Positions 7,203 to 16,529 of a DNA stretch of 64,000 nt are shown here, in pieces. Source of the DNA: Amphiplicatus metriothermophilus (GTDB lineage: Bacteria > Pseudomonadota > Alphaproteobacteria > Caulobacterales > Parvularculaceae). The position numbers and the translations under genes were made by a program. The notes beneath the pieces are model-generated. The model had not been told where the DNA came from, ran no database searches, and worked only from the letters and a program-made list of their open reading frames with translations. The stretch covers positions 310,001 through 374,000 of the forward strand of contig NZ_FZQA01000001.1 of assembly GCF_900199215.1 (NCBI RefSeq), read 5' to 3'. Numbering within the stretch: the first letter of the stretch is position 1; each line of letters begins with the position of its first letter.

Positions 7203-10200
7203 CGAGGCTCGTCGACGCGGCTTTCGCCAATGCGCGCGTCGTCATGACCGCGCTCGTGGTGATGATCGTCTTCGGCTTTGCGGCCTTCAAGACGATCCCC
7301 CGCGAAGCCGACCCCGATATTCCGGTTCCTTTCGTTCTCGTCACGCTGCCCCTGCCGGGCGTGTCGCCCGAAGACGGCGAGCGTCTGCTCATCCGGCCCA
7401 CGGAAATCGAGCTTCGCAATCTTGAAGGGCTGAAGCAGATGGACAGCCTCGCCTATGACGGGGCGGCGCAGATCTTTCTCGAATTCGTCCCGACCATCGA
7501 CATCGACCAGGCCGTACTCGACGTGCGCGAGGCCGTCGATCGCGCCAAGGCTGAATATCCAGCCGACGCCGAAGAGCCGGTGATCCGGGAATTCAACATC
7601 CAGACCGAATTTCCAATTCTGTCGGTGATCCTCCACGGTCCGGCGCCCGAACGCGCGCTCTATCAGGCCGCCAAACGGCTCGAAGACGCCCTGCAAAGCT
7701 CGCCCGGCGTGCTTGAGGCGAATCTGGTCGGCGCCCGCGAGGAGCTTCTGGAGGTCATCGTCGATCCCGCCACGCTCGAAAATTACGGCCTCACCGTGCG
7801 CGAGGTCGTTGAAACCGTGACGGCGAACAACCAGCTCGTGACCGCCGGCGCGCTCGATCTCGAAGACGGACGCTTCGCGGTGAAGGCGCCGGGCTTGGTG
7901 CGCAGCCCCGAAGACGTGGCGGCGATTCCGCTGCGCGCCGACGGCGACCGAGTGGTGACGATCGGCGACGTCGCCGAGGCGCGGCGCGCTTTCGTCGACC
8001 GGGCCGGCTACGCGCTGTTCAACGGCCAACCTGCTATCGGCGTCGAGATCACCAAGCGGGCCGGCGCCAACATCGTCGAAACCATCGAAGAAGCCCGGCG
8101 CATCACCGAGCGGCACGCGCAGTTCTGGCCCGCCACGATCAGGCACGCCTATCTCAACGATCAGTCCGTTTTCGTGCGCGACACGCTGGAGGGCCTTACC
8201 TCTTCAGTCGTCACTGCAATCCTGCTCGTCATGATCGTCGTCGTCGCCGCGCTGGGTCCGCGCTCGGCGTTGATGATCGGCGTCGCCATTCCGACCTCGT
8301 TCCTGATCGCGTTCTTTCTGCTGTCGCTTTTCGGCTACACGCTGAACATGATGGTCATGTTCGGCCTCGTGCTCGCCGTCGGCATGCTGGTGGACGGCGC
8401 GATCGTCATCGTGGAATACGCCGACCGTCGGATGAACGAGGGCGCGAGCCGGCGCTCGGCCTACGCCGAAGCATCCAAGCGCATGTTCTGGCCGGTCACG
8501 ACCTCGACCGCGACGACGCTCGCCGCCTTCATTCCCTTCCTGTTCTGGCGCGACATCGCCGGCGAATTCATGAAATATCTGCCGCTGACGCTGATCTTCG
8601 TCCTGAGCGCCTCGCTCGTGGTCGCGCTGATCTTTCTGCCGGTGCTGGGCTCGCTTCTCGGCATACCGAAATGGATGAAGGAGAAGTTCGGCCTGCGCGG
8701 CAAGACGGATCGGCCGCGCGAGCTTGAAATCGAGGAGGTCGATCCCGCGACGCTTGACAGTCCGCTGGGCGTTTACGCCCGCGCGTTGCGCGCCATCATC
8801 CAGCGCCCGCTGATCGCCATCAGCACAGCCTGCACGCTCGTAGCCATATGTCTAGGCTCGTTCATGGCCGCCTCTCCTGACATGGAGTTCTTCCTGCGCA
8901 CCGATTCGGAAGACGTGAACATCCTTGTGCGCGCGCGCGGCAATCTCTCCGCCCAGCAGAAACTTGATATCGTTCAGGATGTCGCCCGCCGTATCGAAGA
9001 CCATCCGGCGATCGAACACATCTACCTTCAGACCGGCCCCGGCCTGGCGCGCAACCTCGACTTGCCCGCCGACACGGTCGGTCAGATCGGCATCGACCTT
9101 GTTCCATACGCGCAGCGAGAACATTCCCGTATCGTCTCCGAACAATTTCGCGCGCGAGTCGAGAGCGCGCCGGGCGTTGTCGTCGAGGTGCGCCAGCGCG
9201 AGGGCGGCCCGCCCGTCGGCAAGGACGTGCAGGTGGAGCTCTCCTCGCCCGATCTCGACGCGCTTTTTGAGGCTGCGCGAAAGACCCGCGCTTTCATCGA
9301 CGAAGCCGAGATCAAGGCGAACGGGCGGATCGTGCCTGCTTATATGGACCGGGAGGATACGCTGCCGCTGCCCGGCGTCGAATGGGCGATCGAGGTGGAT
9401 CGGGCTCAGGCCGGCCGTTACGGCCTTTCGGTGCGGGAAGCCGGCGCCATGGTTCAGCTCGTCACCGACGGACTGCTCATCGACAAATACCGTCCGGACG
9501 ATTCCGACGAAGAGATCGACATCCGGGTCCGGTTCCCGGAAGAACATCGCTCGATCTTCGCGCTCGACTCCATTCGCGTGCAGACGCCGCAGGGCGCGGC
9601 GCCGCTCTCGAACTTCGTCGCCCGCGAGGCTCGCCCGCAGGTCGACCGCATCCAGCGGCGCAACGGCCGCCGCATCGTCGAGGTCAAGGCGAACGGCAAC
9701 ACGCGCATCCCCGGCCATGAGGTGAGCCAGGATCAGGCTATCGCGCTGATGAAGAATTGGCTCGAAAGCGGCGCGCTAGGCGACGACGTGGAGTGGATCA
9801 TGCGCGGCGCCGACGAGGAAACCGTTGCGGCGGCGAGCTTCTTCGAAGCCGCCATGGCCGCTGCGATGTTCATGATCGCGATGATCCTTCTTCTCGAGTT
9901 TAACAGCTTCTATCACGCCGGCCTGACATTGTCGGCCGTCATTCTGTCCGTGTTCGGCGTTCTTTTGGGAATCGCGATCACCGGCCAGTATGTCAGCGTC
10001 ATCATGACCGGCACTGGCGTCGTTGCTCTCGCCGGCATCGTCGTCAACAACAATATCGTGCTGATCGACACTTATCAGCATCTGCGCAAGAAAGGCCTTG
10101 CGGTCGAGGAAGCCGTGATCCGCGCCGCCGCGCAGCGCGCCCGCCCGGTTCTGTTGACCACGGCGACGACGATCATGGGCCTGTTGCCGATGGTGTTCGA

Positions 10201-10489
10201 GCTTAACGTCGACTTCGCCGCCGGAACGATTTCGCGCGGCTCGACCACGTCGGACTGGTGGGTTCTGCTCGCTTCGGCGGTCGTTTACGGGCTCGCCTTC
10301 TCGACAGTCCTGACGTTGGCGCTGACGCCTGTGATGCTCGCCGCGCCCGCAGTGCTGCGACGGCGCTTGCCCGACTTCGGCGATCGCGCGCTTGAGCTCC
10401 TCGCCCAGACGAGGATCCGCCCGCGCAACCGCGAAGCTGCGCCCGCGTCTGTTCCATCGCGTGAAGAACGCCCCCGCGCCGCAGAGTGA
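7199..10489 (+). CDS. RND-family efflux pump, inner-membrane permease
   Basis: 1096 residues with the duplicated RND layout: TM1 near residue 12, periplasmic loop, TM2-6 at about 335-485, second loop, TM8-12 at about 880-1060. It would use the proton gradient to export drugs or other amphiphiles. The TM4 motif reads AVGMLVDGAIVIVE: only one aspartate is present where AcrB has two adjacent ones, and the TM10 position holding the essential lysine in AcrB lies in a stretch reading GIVVNNNIVLID. The proton relay therefore differs from classic HAE1 pumps. The substrate cannot be read. It is convergent with ectR, 12 bases apart. Confidence 0.92.
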   Translation: MTRLVDAAFANARVVMTALVVMIVFGFAAFKTIPREADPDIPVPFVLVTLPLPGVSPEDGERLLIRPTEIELRNLEGLKQMDSLAYDGAAQIFLEFVPTIDIDQAVLDVREAVDRAKAEYPADAEEPVIREFNIQTEFPILSVILHGPAPERALYQAAKRLEDALQSSPGVLEANLVGAREELLEVIVDPATLENYGLTVREVVETVTANNQLVTAGALDLEDGRFAVKAPGLVRSPEDVAAIPLRADGDRVVTIGDVAEARRAFVDRAGYALFNGQPAIGVEITKRAGANIVETIEEARRITERHAQFWPATIRHAYLNDQSVFVRDTLEGLTSSVVTAILLVMIVVVAALGPRSALMIGVAIPTSFLIAFFLLSLFGYTLNMMVMFGLVLAVGMLVDGAIVIVEYADRRMNEGASRRSAYAEASKRMFWPVTTSTATTLAAFIPFLFWRDIAGEFMKYLPLTLIFVLSASLVVALIFLPVLGSLLGIPKWMKEKFGLRGKTDRPRELEIEEVDPATLDSPLGVYARALRAIIQRPLIAISTACTLVAICLGSFMAASPDMEFFLRTDSEDVNILVRARGNLSAQQKLDIVQDVARRIEDHPAIEHIYLQTGPGLARNLDLPADTVGQIGIDLVPYAQREHSRIVSEQFRARVESAPGVVVEVRQREGGPPVGKDVQVELSSPDLDALFEAARKTRAFIDEAEIKANGRIVPAYMDREDTLPLPGVEWAIEVDRAQAGRYGLSVREAGAMVQLVTDGLLIDKYRPDDSDEEIDIRVRFPEEHRSIFALDSIRVQTPQGAAPLSNFVAREARPQVDRIQRRNGRRIVEVKANGNTRIPGHEVSQDQAIALMKNWLESGALGDDVEWIMRGADEETVAAASFFEAAMAAAMFMIAMILLLEFNSFYHAGLTLSAVILSVFGVLLGIAITGQYVSVIMTGTGVVALAGIVVNNNIVLIDTYQHLRKKGLAVEEAVIRAAAQRARPVLLTTATTIMGLLPMVFELNVDFAAGTISRGSTTSDWWVLLASAVVYGLAFSTVLTLALTPVMLAAPAVLRRRLPDFGDRALELLAQTRIRPRNREAAPASVPSREERPRAAE

Positions 10490-10501
10490 TGCGGGAACGG
10501 C

Positions 10502-10978
10502 TTATTTGTCGATAGCGCCATAGTCGAGCACTGGCGCAGCGTCGAGGTCCTCCGCATTAAGAAGAAGCGCCACGCGCTCGAGCGCGGCGATCAGCATCGA
10601 CTGCTCCCAGTCGGCAAGCGCGGCGAAACGCGTCTCGAACCGTTCCTGCAGGGAATCCGACGCAGCGGCGAGCGCTGCGCGCCCCGCTTCAGTAAGCTTC
10701 ACGAGCACGCGCCGGCGATCCTCATGATCGCGCCGACGTCGCGCGAAGCCGGCGCGCTCCAACCTGTCAACCAGCGCCGTGACGGTCGCCTGCGTCAGGG
10801 AAACCTCTCGCGCGATCGCGCCTAGCGTGACGTTTTCCGCCCTGGAGATCACCTGGAGAATAATGAGCTGCGAAGGCGTCAGCCCCGCGCGCCGCGCCAG
10901 CGCGCGTGCGTTTATTTCAGTCGCCCGCAGTATTCGCCGCAGCGCCACCAGCGCCTGTTCGGCTTTATCTTTCGTCAT
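10502..10978 (-). CDS. ectR: MarR-family regulator, probable EctR of the ectoine operon
   Basis: 158 residues with the MarR winged helix: LTPSQLIILQVISRAENVTLGAIA, recognition helix LTQATVTALVDRLERAGFARR, and the DHEDRRRVLVKLT wing. In methylotrophs and other proteobacteria EctR1, a MarR protein encoded divergently from ectABC, represses the operon. Here it is divergent from ectA across 280 bases that include a MarR-like inverted repeat (11064-11086). Regulation of the convergent RND pump is less likely because its promoter is more than 4 kb away. The assignment rests on family plus position. Confidence 0.8.
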   Translation of the reverse strand: MTKDKAEQALVALRRILRATEINARALARRAGLTPSQLIILQVISRAENVTLGAIAREVSLTQATVTALVDRLERAGFARRRRDHEDRRRVLVKLTEAGRAALAAASDSLQERFETRFAALADWEQSMLIAALERVALLLNAEDLDAAPVLDYGAIDK

Positions 10979-11063
10979 CTCTCTCGTTCTTTCTTTTTAA
11001 GCAGACGAATCCGCCTCTGGACCAGGCGTCGCGCGCGTTTTTCCTCCCCCTCAAAACGCAAAC

Positions 11064-11086
11064 AATCATTCGATATGCAAATGATT
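11064..11086. promoter_or_regulatory. Candidate EctR operator (MarR-type inverted repeat)
   Basis: AATCATT and AATGATT are perfect 7-bp inverted arms separated by nine bases, in an AT-rich patch of the ectR-ectA intergenic region, about 85 bases upstream of the ectR start. The size fits a MarR dimer. Confidence 0.5.
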
Positions 11087-11195
11087 TCGTCCGGAGCTTT
11101 ATAGCCGCTGACGACGCTTTTGCGCGATTTTCAGCGTTAATCCGCCATGATAGGCGTCAGATTGTGCAGACTCTCTCGCGCCTTGGCTCCCGGCG

Positions 11196-11223
11196 TTGAC
11201 ATTTTCCTTCGCTGTCCTAAGTA
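11196..11223 (+). promoter_or_regulatory. Candidate ectA promoter
   Basis: A perfect TTGACA at 11196-11201 lies about 58 bases before the ectA start; the best -10 after 16 bases is TAAGTA, a weak match. Osmotically induced ect promoters often have imperfect -10 boxes. Confidence 0.4.
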
Positions 11224-11258
11224 AGTCGCGTCCGCAGACGAAAGTCGAGACGATCTGA

Positions 11259-11795
11259 ATGTCCCAAACCGCCGAAACGCACGCCGGAAACGCCGGCGCG
11301 GTTTCGATGCGCAGTCCTACCGCCGCCGACGGCGAGCGGGTGTGGGAACTGGTGAAAGCCTGCCCCCCGCTCGATGAGAACTCCCTGTACTGTAATCTTC
11401 TGCAGTGCACGCATTTCGCCGGGACATGCATTCTGGCGGAGCTGGATGGAGAAGCGGTCGGCTGGGTTTCAGCCTATCGCCCGCCGGAGCAGCCTGAAGC
11501 CTTGTTCATATGGCAGGTCGCCGTGCATGAGAAGGCCCGCGGGCGCGGCCTCGCCCCGCGCATGATCGAAGCGCTGCTGGAGCGCGACCCCGTGAAGGGC
11601 GTCACGCGCATCGAGACCACCATAACGCCCGGCAACAAATCGTCCTGGGCGTTGTTCGCGAAGCTCGCCGACAGGCTCGGCGCAGAGATGTCGAGCGCGG
11701 TTCTGTTTGATCGCGCAAAACATTTCGGCGGCAGGCACGAAAGCGAGCACCTCGTCACCATTGCGCCGGTGCGCGCGGGCGCAAACGCCGCCTGA
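11259..11795 (+). CDS. ectA: L-2,4-diaminobutyrate N-acetyltransferase
   Basis: 178 residues, normal for EctA. It transfers acetyl from acetyl-CoA to diaminobutyrate, the second step of ectoine synthesis. Family marks are CPPLDENSLYCNLLQCTHF near residue 35, the GNAT strand FIWQVAVHEKARGRGLAPRM with the Q/RxxGxG/A CoA loop, and ITPGNKSSWALF. It is first in the operon; ectB follows 48 bases later. Confidence 0.97.
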   Translation: MSQTAETHAGNAGAVSMRSPTAADGERVWELVKACPPLDENSLYCNLLQCTHFAGTCILAELDGEAVGWVSAYRPPEQPEALFIWQVAVHEKARGRGLAPRMIEALLERDPVKGVTRIETTITPGNKSSWALFAKLADRLGAEMSSAVLFDRAKHFGGRHESEHLVTIAPVRAGANAA

Positions 11796-11843
11796 CCGGC
11801 GTTCGCCTTTCGATTTCGACAGGAAAACAGGAGAGAGGGCGCC

Positions 11844-13148
11844 ATGAGCGTTGAACAAAACGACAAAAAATACCCGGAAGATATTTTCAAGCGTCGGGAG
11901 TCGATCGTGCGCAGCTATGCGCGGAACTTCCCGAAGAAGTTCGTGCGCGCCCGCGGCGCGCGGCTGACGGCCGACGACGGCTCGGAGTATATAGACTTTC
12001 TCGCCGGCTGCTCGAGCCTGAACTACGGGCACAATCATCCGGCGCTGAAAAAAGCGCTGATGGACTATATCGAGCGCGACGGGCTCACCCACAGCCTCGA
12101 CCTCGAAACCGACGCCAAGGAAGAGTTTTTGCGCGAGTTCGAGGAAACGATCCTGAAACCGCGCGGGCTCGACTATGTCATCCAGTTTCCCGGGCCGACC
12201 GGCGCGAACGCCGTCGAGGCGGCGCTCAAGCTTGCCCGGAAAGTCACGGGGCGGACGAACATCATCGCCTTCACGAACGGCTTTCACGGCGTGACCCTCG
12301 GCGCGCTGGCCGCGACGGGAAGCGAGCATCACCGCGAAGGCGCGGGCGTGCCGCTTTCAGGCGTCACGCGCATGCCCTATGACAGCTATTTCGAGGACGG
12401 CGTCGACACCGCCGACTATCTCGACAAGATGCTGTCCGACGCTTCGAGCGGCGTCGACGCGCCTGCCGCGGTCATCGTCGAGACGGTGCAGGGAGAAGGC
12501 GGACTCAACGCCGCTTCGAAGGAATGGCTGCGCGCGATCGAGAAAATCGCGAAGGCCCACGGCGCGCTGTTCATCGTTGACGACATTCAGGCGGGGGTCG
12601 GCCGCACGGGGACCTTCTTCAGCTTCGAGGAAGCGGGTCTCAAGCCCGACATCGTGACTCTCGCCAAGTCGATTTCGGCTTACGGCCTGCCGATGGCCGT
12701 CACGCTCATCCGCCGCGATCTCGACATCTGGAAGCCGGCTGAGCACAACGGCACATTCCGCGGCAACTGCCACGCTTTCGTGACCGGCGCGGCCGCGCTC
12801 AAGCATTTCTGGCGCACCGACGAGTTCCAGAAGGAGATCGCGCGCAAGGGCGGGGTCATCGAGAATCGCTTCCGCGCGATCGCCAAGAAGTACGGGTCGA
12901 AGACCGTCGGCGTGAAAGGCCGCGGCATGATGCTCGGCCTCGACGTCAAGGACGGCGCGATCGCCGGCGCGATCGTCAAGGAGTGCTTCGCGAACGGGCT
13001 CATTATTGAAACGAGCGGGCCGGAAGACGAAATCGTCAAGTTCCTCGGCCCCCTCACGATCGAGGATGAAGATCTCAACAGGGGTCTCGATATCCTGCAA
13101 GAAGCCGTGGAAAAGGTGCTCTCGAAAAAGCTGAAATCGGTCGCGTAG
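11844..13148 (+). CDS. ectB: Diaminobutyrate--2-oxoglutarate transaminase
   Basis: 434 residues, class III PLP aminotransferase that converts aspartate semialdehyde and glutamate into 2,4-diaminobutyrate. Visible are [25 protein letters not shown] (the PLP aspartate region) and [14 protein letters not shown] with the Schiff-base lysine. The start ATG 11844 has GAGAGAGGGCGCC upstream. It is the first step of the pathway and lies in canonical order between ectA and ectC. Confidence 0.97.
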   Translation: MSVEQNDKKYPEDIFKRRESIVRSYARNFPKKFVRARGARLTADDGSEYIDFLAGCSSLNYGHNHPALKKALMDYIERDGLTHSLDLETDAKEEFLREFEETILKPRGLDYVIQFPGPTGANAVEAALKLARKVTGRTNIIAFTNGFHGVTLGALAATGSEHHREGAGVPLSGVTRMPYDSYFEDGVDTADYLDKMLSDASSGVDAPAAVIVETVQGEGGLNAASKEWLRAIEKIAKAHGALFIVDDIQAGVGRTGTFFSFEEAGLKPDIVTLAKSISAYGLPMAVTLIRRDLDIWKPAEHNGTFRGNCHAFVTGAAALKHFWRTDEFQKEIARKGGVIENRFRAIAKKYGSKTVGVKGRGMMLGLDVKDGAIAGAIVKECFANGLIIETSGPEDEIVKFLGPLTIEDEDLNRGLDILQEAVEKVLSKKLKSVA

Positions 13149-13159
13149 GGGGGGAGAAC

Positions 13160-13552
13160 ATGATCGTTCGCGATTATAACGAAGCGGTGAACTCGCGCCG
13201 GCGCATCGATTCGGATGGCTGGCACAGCGTGCGCTTGCTCCTCAAGGATGACGGAATGGGGTTTTCATTCCACATAACCACTATCCATGAGGGCGCCGAG
13301 CTGGAGATGCAGTACGCGAACCACCTTGAGTCGGTGTACTGCATTTCTGGCGAAGGCGATATCGAGGATTGCGCCACCGGCGAGATTCATCAGATCCGGC
13401 CGGGCGTGATTTACGCGCTCGACAAGCACGACCGCCACATTCTTCGAGCCCGCAAAGAAATGCAGATGGCCTGCGTGTTCAATCCGCCGGTCACGGGCCG
13501 CGAAGTCCATGATGAAACTGGGGCCTATCCGCTGGAGGCGGAGCCCGTATAG
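13160..13552 (+). CDS. ectC: L-ectoine synthase (cupin)
   Basis: 130 residues. It cyclises N-gamma-acetyldiaminobutyrate to ectoine. The fold is a small cupin with [14 protein letters not shown] at the start, the [13 protein letters not shown] strand carrying the metal-binding glutamate, and [13 protein letters not shown] carrying tyrosine and histidine ligands. GGGGGGAGAACA precedes ATG 13160, only 11 bases after ectB. Confidence 0.97.
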   Translation: MIVRDYNEAVNSRRRIDSDGWHSVRLLLKDDGMGFSFHITTIHEGAELEMQYANHLESVYCISGEGDIEDCATGEIHQIRPGVIYALDKHDRHILRARKEMQMACVFNPPVTGREVHDETGAYPLEAEPV

Positions 13553-13651
13553 GCGCCGCCCTTCGTAAAAGGCCGCCCCGTATGGACGCGCCCCGGCAAG
13601 GGCCCAGCGGGGCCGCCTCAGGGACGCCCCATACAGAAAGCGAAAGGAGCC

Positions 13652-14569
13652 ATGGTTGAAGATCTTTATCCGTCGCGGATCACCTCGCGCCCGCAGATCA
13701 TCGAGCGGCGTGACCCGGTCGTCTATAGCGAATGGTCGCCGGCCGCGCCGCTGTCGCGCGAGGACGTGGAGCATTACCGCGACAACGGTTTTCTCGTTTT
13801 GAGGGACGTATTCGACGCGTCGGAAATCGCCGCCTTGCAGGCGGAAGCCGAACGGCTTCGCTCGGGCCGCGCGCCCCTTGAGGAGGAAACGCTCATCACC
13901 GAGCCGACTTCCGGCGCGGTGCGTTCCGTCTTCATGCTTCACCGCCAAAGCGCCTTGTTCGGACGGCTCGCTGTGGACGCGCGCCTGGCGCGCGTCGCGC
14001 AGTTTCTTCTCGGCGATGAGGTTTATCTCCATCAGTCGCGCCTTAACTACAAGCCGGGCTTCGAGGGCAAGGACTTCTATTGGCATTCGGACTTCGAGAC
14101 CTGGCATGTGGAGGACGGAATGCCGCGCATGCGCGCCCTGTCCATGTCGGTGCTCCTCACCGAGAACACGCCGGTCAACGGCCCGACCATGTTCATGAAC
14201 GGCTCGCACAAGCTTTATGCCGCCTGCGTCGGCGAAACGCCGGAAGATCATTACAAGCAGTCTCTCAAGAAGCAGGAATACGGCGTGCCGGATCATGAAA
14301 CGCTCGCCAGGCTGGCCAGCGGCGGCGTCGCGGCCCCCTGCGGCCCGCCCGGAACAGTGGTGATCTTCGATTGCAACACCATGCACGGGTCGAACTCGAA
14401 CATCACGCCGTTTCCGCGTTCGAACGCCTTTTTCGTCTATAATGCGATGTCGAACAGACTCGTCGCGCCGTTCGGGCCGGAACGCCCGCGTCCGGAGTTC
14501 ATCGGCGCGCGGGAGAATACAAGCGCGATCTCGCCGGTCGAAGGTCGGCTTGTCGCCGACGCGGCTTAA
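13652..14569 (+). CDS. ectD: Ectoine 5-hydroxylase
   Basis: 305 residues, a 2-oxoglutarate/Fe(II) dioxygenase that makes 5-hydroxyectoine. The signature WHSDFETWHVEDGMP supplies the HxD pair; NTMHGSNSNI supplies the distal histidine, followed by the arginine of FPRSNAF that binds 2-oxoglutarate. AAAGGAG lies six bases before ATG 13652. The 99-base gap after ectC is the largest inside ectABCD and contains partly self-complementary GC-rich sequence, so ectD could be tuned separately. Confidence 0.97.
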   Translation: MVEDLYPSRITSRPQIIERRDPVVYSEWSPAAPLSREDVEHYRDNGFLVLRDVFDASEIAALQAEAERLRSGRAPLEEETLITEPTSGAVRSVFMLHRQSALFGRLAVDARLARVAQFLLGDEVYLHQSRLNYKPGFEGKDFYWHSDFETWHVEDGMPRMRALSMSVLLTENTPVNGPTMFMNGSHKLYAACVGETPEDHYKQSLKKQEYGVPDHETLARLASGGVAAPCGPPGTVVIFDCNTMHGSNSNITPFPRSNAFFVYNAMSNRLVAPFGPERPRPEFIGARENTSAISPVEGRLVADAA

Positions 14570-14582
14570 AAGGGGGCCGACA

Positions 14583-16055
14583 ATGACTCTCGACAAATTC
14601 AAAGGCGAACACACGGTCGAGAAAGTGGGCGGCACGTCTATGGCGGCCGCTGACGCGCTGCTCGACAACGTGCTCATCGGACGACGAAAAGGCGACGAAC
14701 TTTACAATCGCGTTTTCGTCGTATCGGCCTATGCAGGCGTCACCAACAAGCTGCTTGAAGACAAAAAATCGGGCGAACCGGGCGTTTACGCGCTTTTCTC
14801 CAGTGCTGAAACCGAATGGGCCTGGGGCGACGCGTTGAGCGAGGCCGGCGAGCTGATGCGCAAGATCAACGCCGACATATTCGGCGACCACGCCGACCGG
14901 CAATCGGCAGACGCTTTCGTGCGCGACCGGATCGAGGGCGTCAGGAGCTGCCTGCTCGACCTGCACCGGCTGTGCTCCTACGGCCAGTTCCGACTTAATG
15001 AGCACCTCGAGACGGTGCGCGAGATGCTCGCCGCGCTCGGCGAGGCGCACAGCGCGCACAATACCGCGCTTCTGCTGCGCCAGAAGGGCGTCAACGCAAC
15101 CTTCGTCGATCTCACTGGCTGGCGCGATACCGAGCATCTTTCGCTTGATGATCGCATCGTGGCGGCGCTCGACCGCGTGGACCCGGCGAGCGAATTGCCG
15201 ATCCTCACCGGCTACGCCCAATGCGACTCGGGCATGGTGCGCCGTTTCGGGCGCGGCTACACCGAGGTGACCTTTTCGCGCGTCGCCGTGCTTACCGGCG
15301 CGCGCGAGGCGATCATCCACAAGGAGTTCCATCTGTCGAGCGCCGATCCCAAGATCGCCGGCGCCGATAAGGTGCGCAAGATCGGGCGCACCAATTACGA
15401 CGTCGCCGACCAGCTTTCCAATATGGGCATGGAGGCGATCCATCCCCGCGCCGCCAAGGGCCTGCGCCAGGCGGCGATTCCGCTGCGCGTGAAGAACACC
15501 TTCGACCCGAAAGACGAAGGCACGGTCATCACGAGCGACTATGTTTCGAAAACGCCGCGCACGGAGATCATCACCGGACTCAAATCGGTCATGGCGCTCG
15601 AATTCTTCGAACAGGACATGGTCGGCGAGAAGGGCTACGATTCGGCCATTCTCGATGCGCTCAAGCGCCATAACGCGCGCATTGTCTCGAAAATCTCCAA
15701 CGCCAACACGATCACTCACTACCTTGAATGCCCGCTAAAGACGGTGAAGCGCGTCGTGAGCGACCTTCAGGAGAAGTTTCCTTCTGCGGCGATCACGACC
15801 CGGAAGGTGGCCATCGTGTCCGCCATCGGCAGCGATCTGAAAGTTCCGGGACTGACCGCCGCCGCGAGCCGCGCGCTCGCCGAGGCGGGCGTCGAAACGC
15901 TCGGACTGCACCAGCTCATGCGCCATGTCGACATCCAGTTCGTGGTCGACGAGTCTGACTTCACCAAGAGCGTGAAAGCGCTTCACCGCGCGCTCGTCGA
16001 AAAAGAGGACGAAATCCGCTCGCCGCGCAACGGCGACGCGAAAGAGGCGGCGTGA
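14583..16055 (+). CDS. ask: Ectoine-cluster aspartate kinase (Ask_Ect)
   Basis: 490 residues. It phosphorylates aspartate, feeding the aspartate semialdehyde used by EctB. The start at ATG 14583 has AAAGGGGG upstream and gives MTLDKFKGEHTVEKVGGTSM, with the kinase KxGGTS motif. The body has the amino-acid kinase fold and two C-terminal ACT-type regulatory segments (ITTRKVAIVSAIGSDLK and GLHQLMRHVDIQFVV). Ect-associated kinases form a separate, feedback-relaxed lineage found next to ectD, as here. Confidence 0.95.
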   Translation: MTLDKFKGEHTVEKVGGTSMAAADALLDNVLIGRRKGDELYNRVFVVSAYAGVTNKLLEDKKSGEPGVYALFSSAETEWAWGDALSEAGELMRKINADIFGDHADRQSADAFVRDRIEGVRSCLLDLHRLCSYGQFRLNEHLETVREMLAALGEAHSAHNTALLLRQKGVNATFVDLTGWRDTEHLSLDDRIVAALDRVDPASELPILTGYAQCDSGMVRRFGRGYTEVTFSRVAVLTGAREAIIHKEFHLSSADPKIAGADKVRKIGRTNYDVADQLSNMGMEAIHPRAAKGLRQAAIPLRVKNTFDPKDEGTVITSDYVSKTPRTEIITGLKSVMALEFFEQDMVGEKGYDSAILDALKRHNARIVSKISNANTITHYLECPLKTVKRVVSDLQEKFPSAAITTRKVAIVSAIGSDLKVPGLTAAASRALAEAGVETLGLHQLMRHVDIQFVVDESDFTKSVKALHRALVEKEDEIRSPRNGDAKEAA

Positions 16056-16097
16056 CTCGGCGCGGCCTTCGCTCCGACTGGTACGCACGCGAGGAGG

Positions 16098-16119
16098 GGG
16101 CGGCCGACGGCCGCCCTTT
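16098..16119 (+). terminator. Hairpin with short T-run between ask and the 108-residue ORF
   Basis: GGGCGGCC, a three-base GAC loop and GGCCGCCC form a perfect 8-bp stem followed by TTT. It lies 42 bases after ask and just before the ribosome site of the next gene. With so short a T-run it is more likely an attenuator or mRNA-stabilising hairpin than a full terminator. Confidence 0.5.
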
Positions 16120-16139
16120 CCGTAAAAAGGAGGCGCATC

Positions 16140-16466
16140 ATGCTGCTTGACGCATTTCAAATCGGCTCTGTCGAAAAAAGCACCGACCTTGTCGCCATCG
16201 CCGAAGACCATTCCGCCTTCGAAGCCCTCCGGCAGGCGTTTGGCGAGCATACCTATTTCGTGAACAATCACGGTCTTTACGTCTTCCGACGCGAGAGCGC
16301 AGAGAACGACGAAGCCAGGCGCGCGCGGCTATTCGCTTTCGCTATGTGGTCGCAAGAAAATGAAAACCAGCTCGCCCCTCTCGCCGAGCCGCTTGCGACC
16401 GACGTGACGATGGATCTCGAAAACGCGGCCGTTCGCAAGGAGGAAGACGCCGTTTCGGACGAGTAA
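16140..16466 (+). CDS. Unknown 108-residue protein inside the ectoine operon
   Basis: No family recognised. AGGAGG lies six bases before ATG 16140, a strong ribosome site. The product is soluble, without signal peptide, and acidic at the C-terminus (NAAVRKEEDAVSDE). It starts MLLDAFQIGSVEKSTDLVAIA and has one aromatic-rich stretch, EHTYFVNNHGLYVFRRES. It is flanked on the same strand by ask (84 bases) and the SSS transporter (63 bases), so it is probably co-transcribed with them. A role in ectoine regulation or transport is possible but not supported by any motif. Confidence 0.75.
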   Translation: MLLDAFQIGSVEKSTDLVAIAEDHSAFEALRQAFGEHTYFVNNHGLYVFRRESAENDEARRARLFAFAMWSQENENQLAPLAEPLATDVTMDLENAAVRKEEDAVSDE

Positions 16467-16529
16467 GCGCGCTTCGGCGCCCAATCGCGCCGTCGCCGCT
16501 GTCGGAGCGACGCTGAGAGGAGGGGATTC

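Noticed and set aside
10502-10978. The MarR gene as regulator of the RND pump
   Set aside because: It is convergent to the pump and its divergent partner is ectA; a MarR repressor in this position is typical of EctR.
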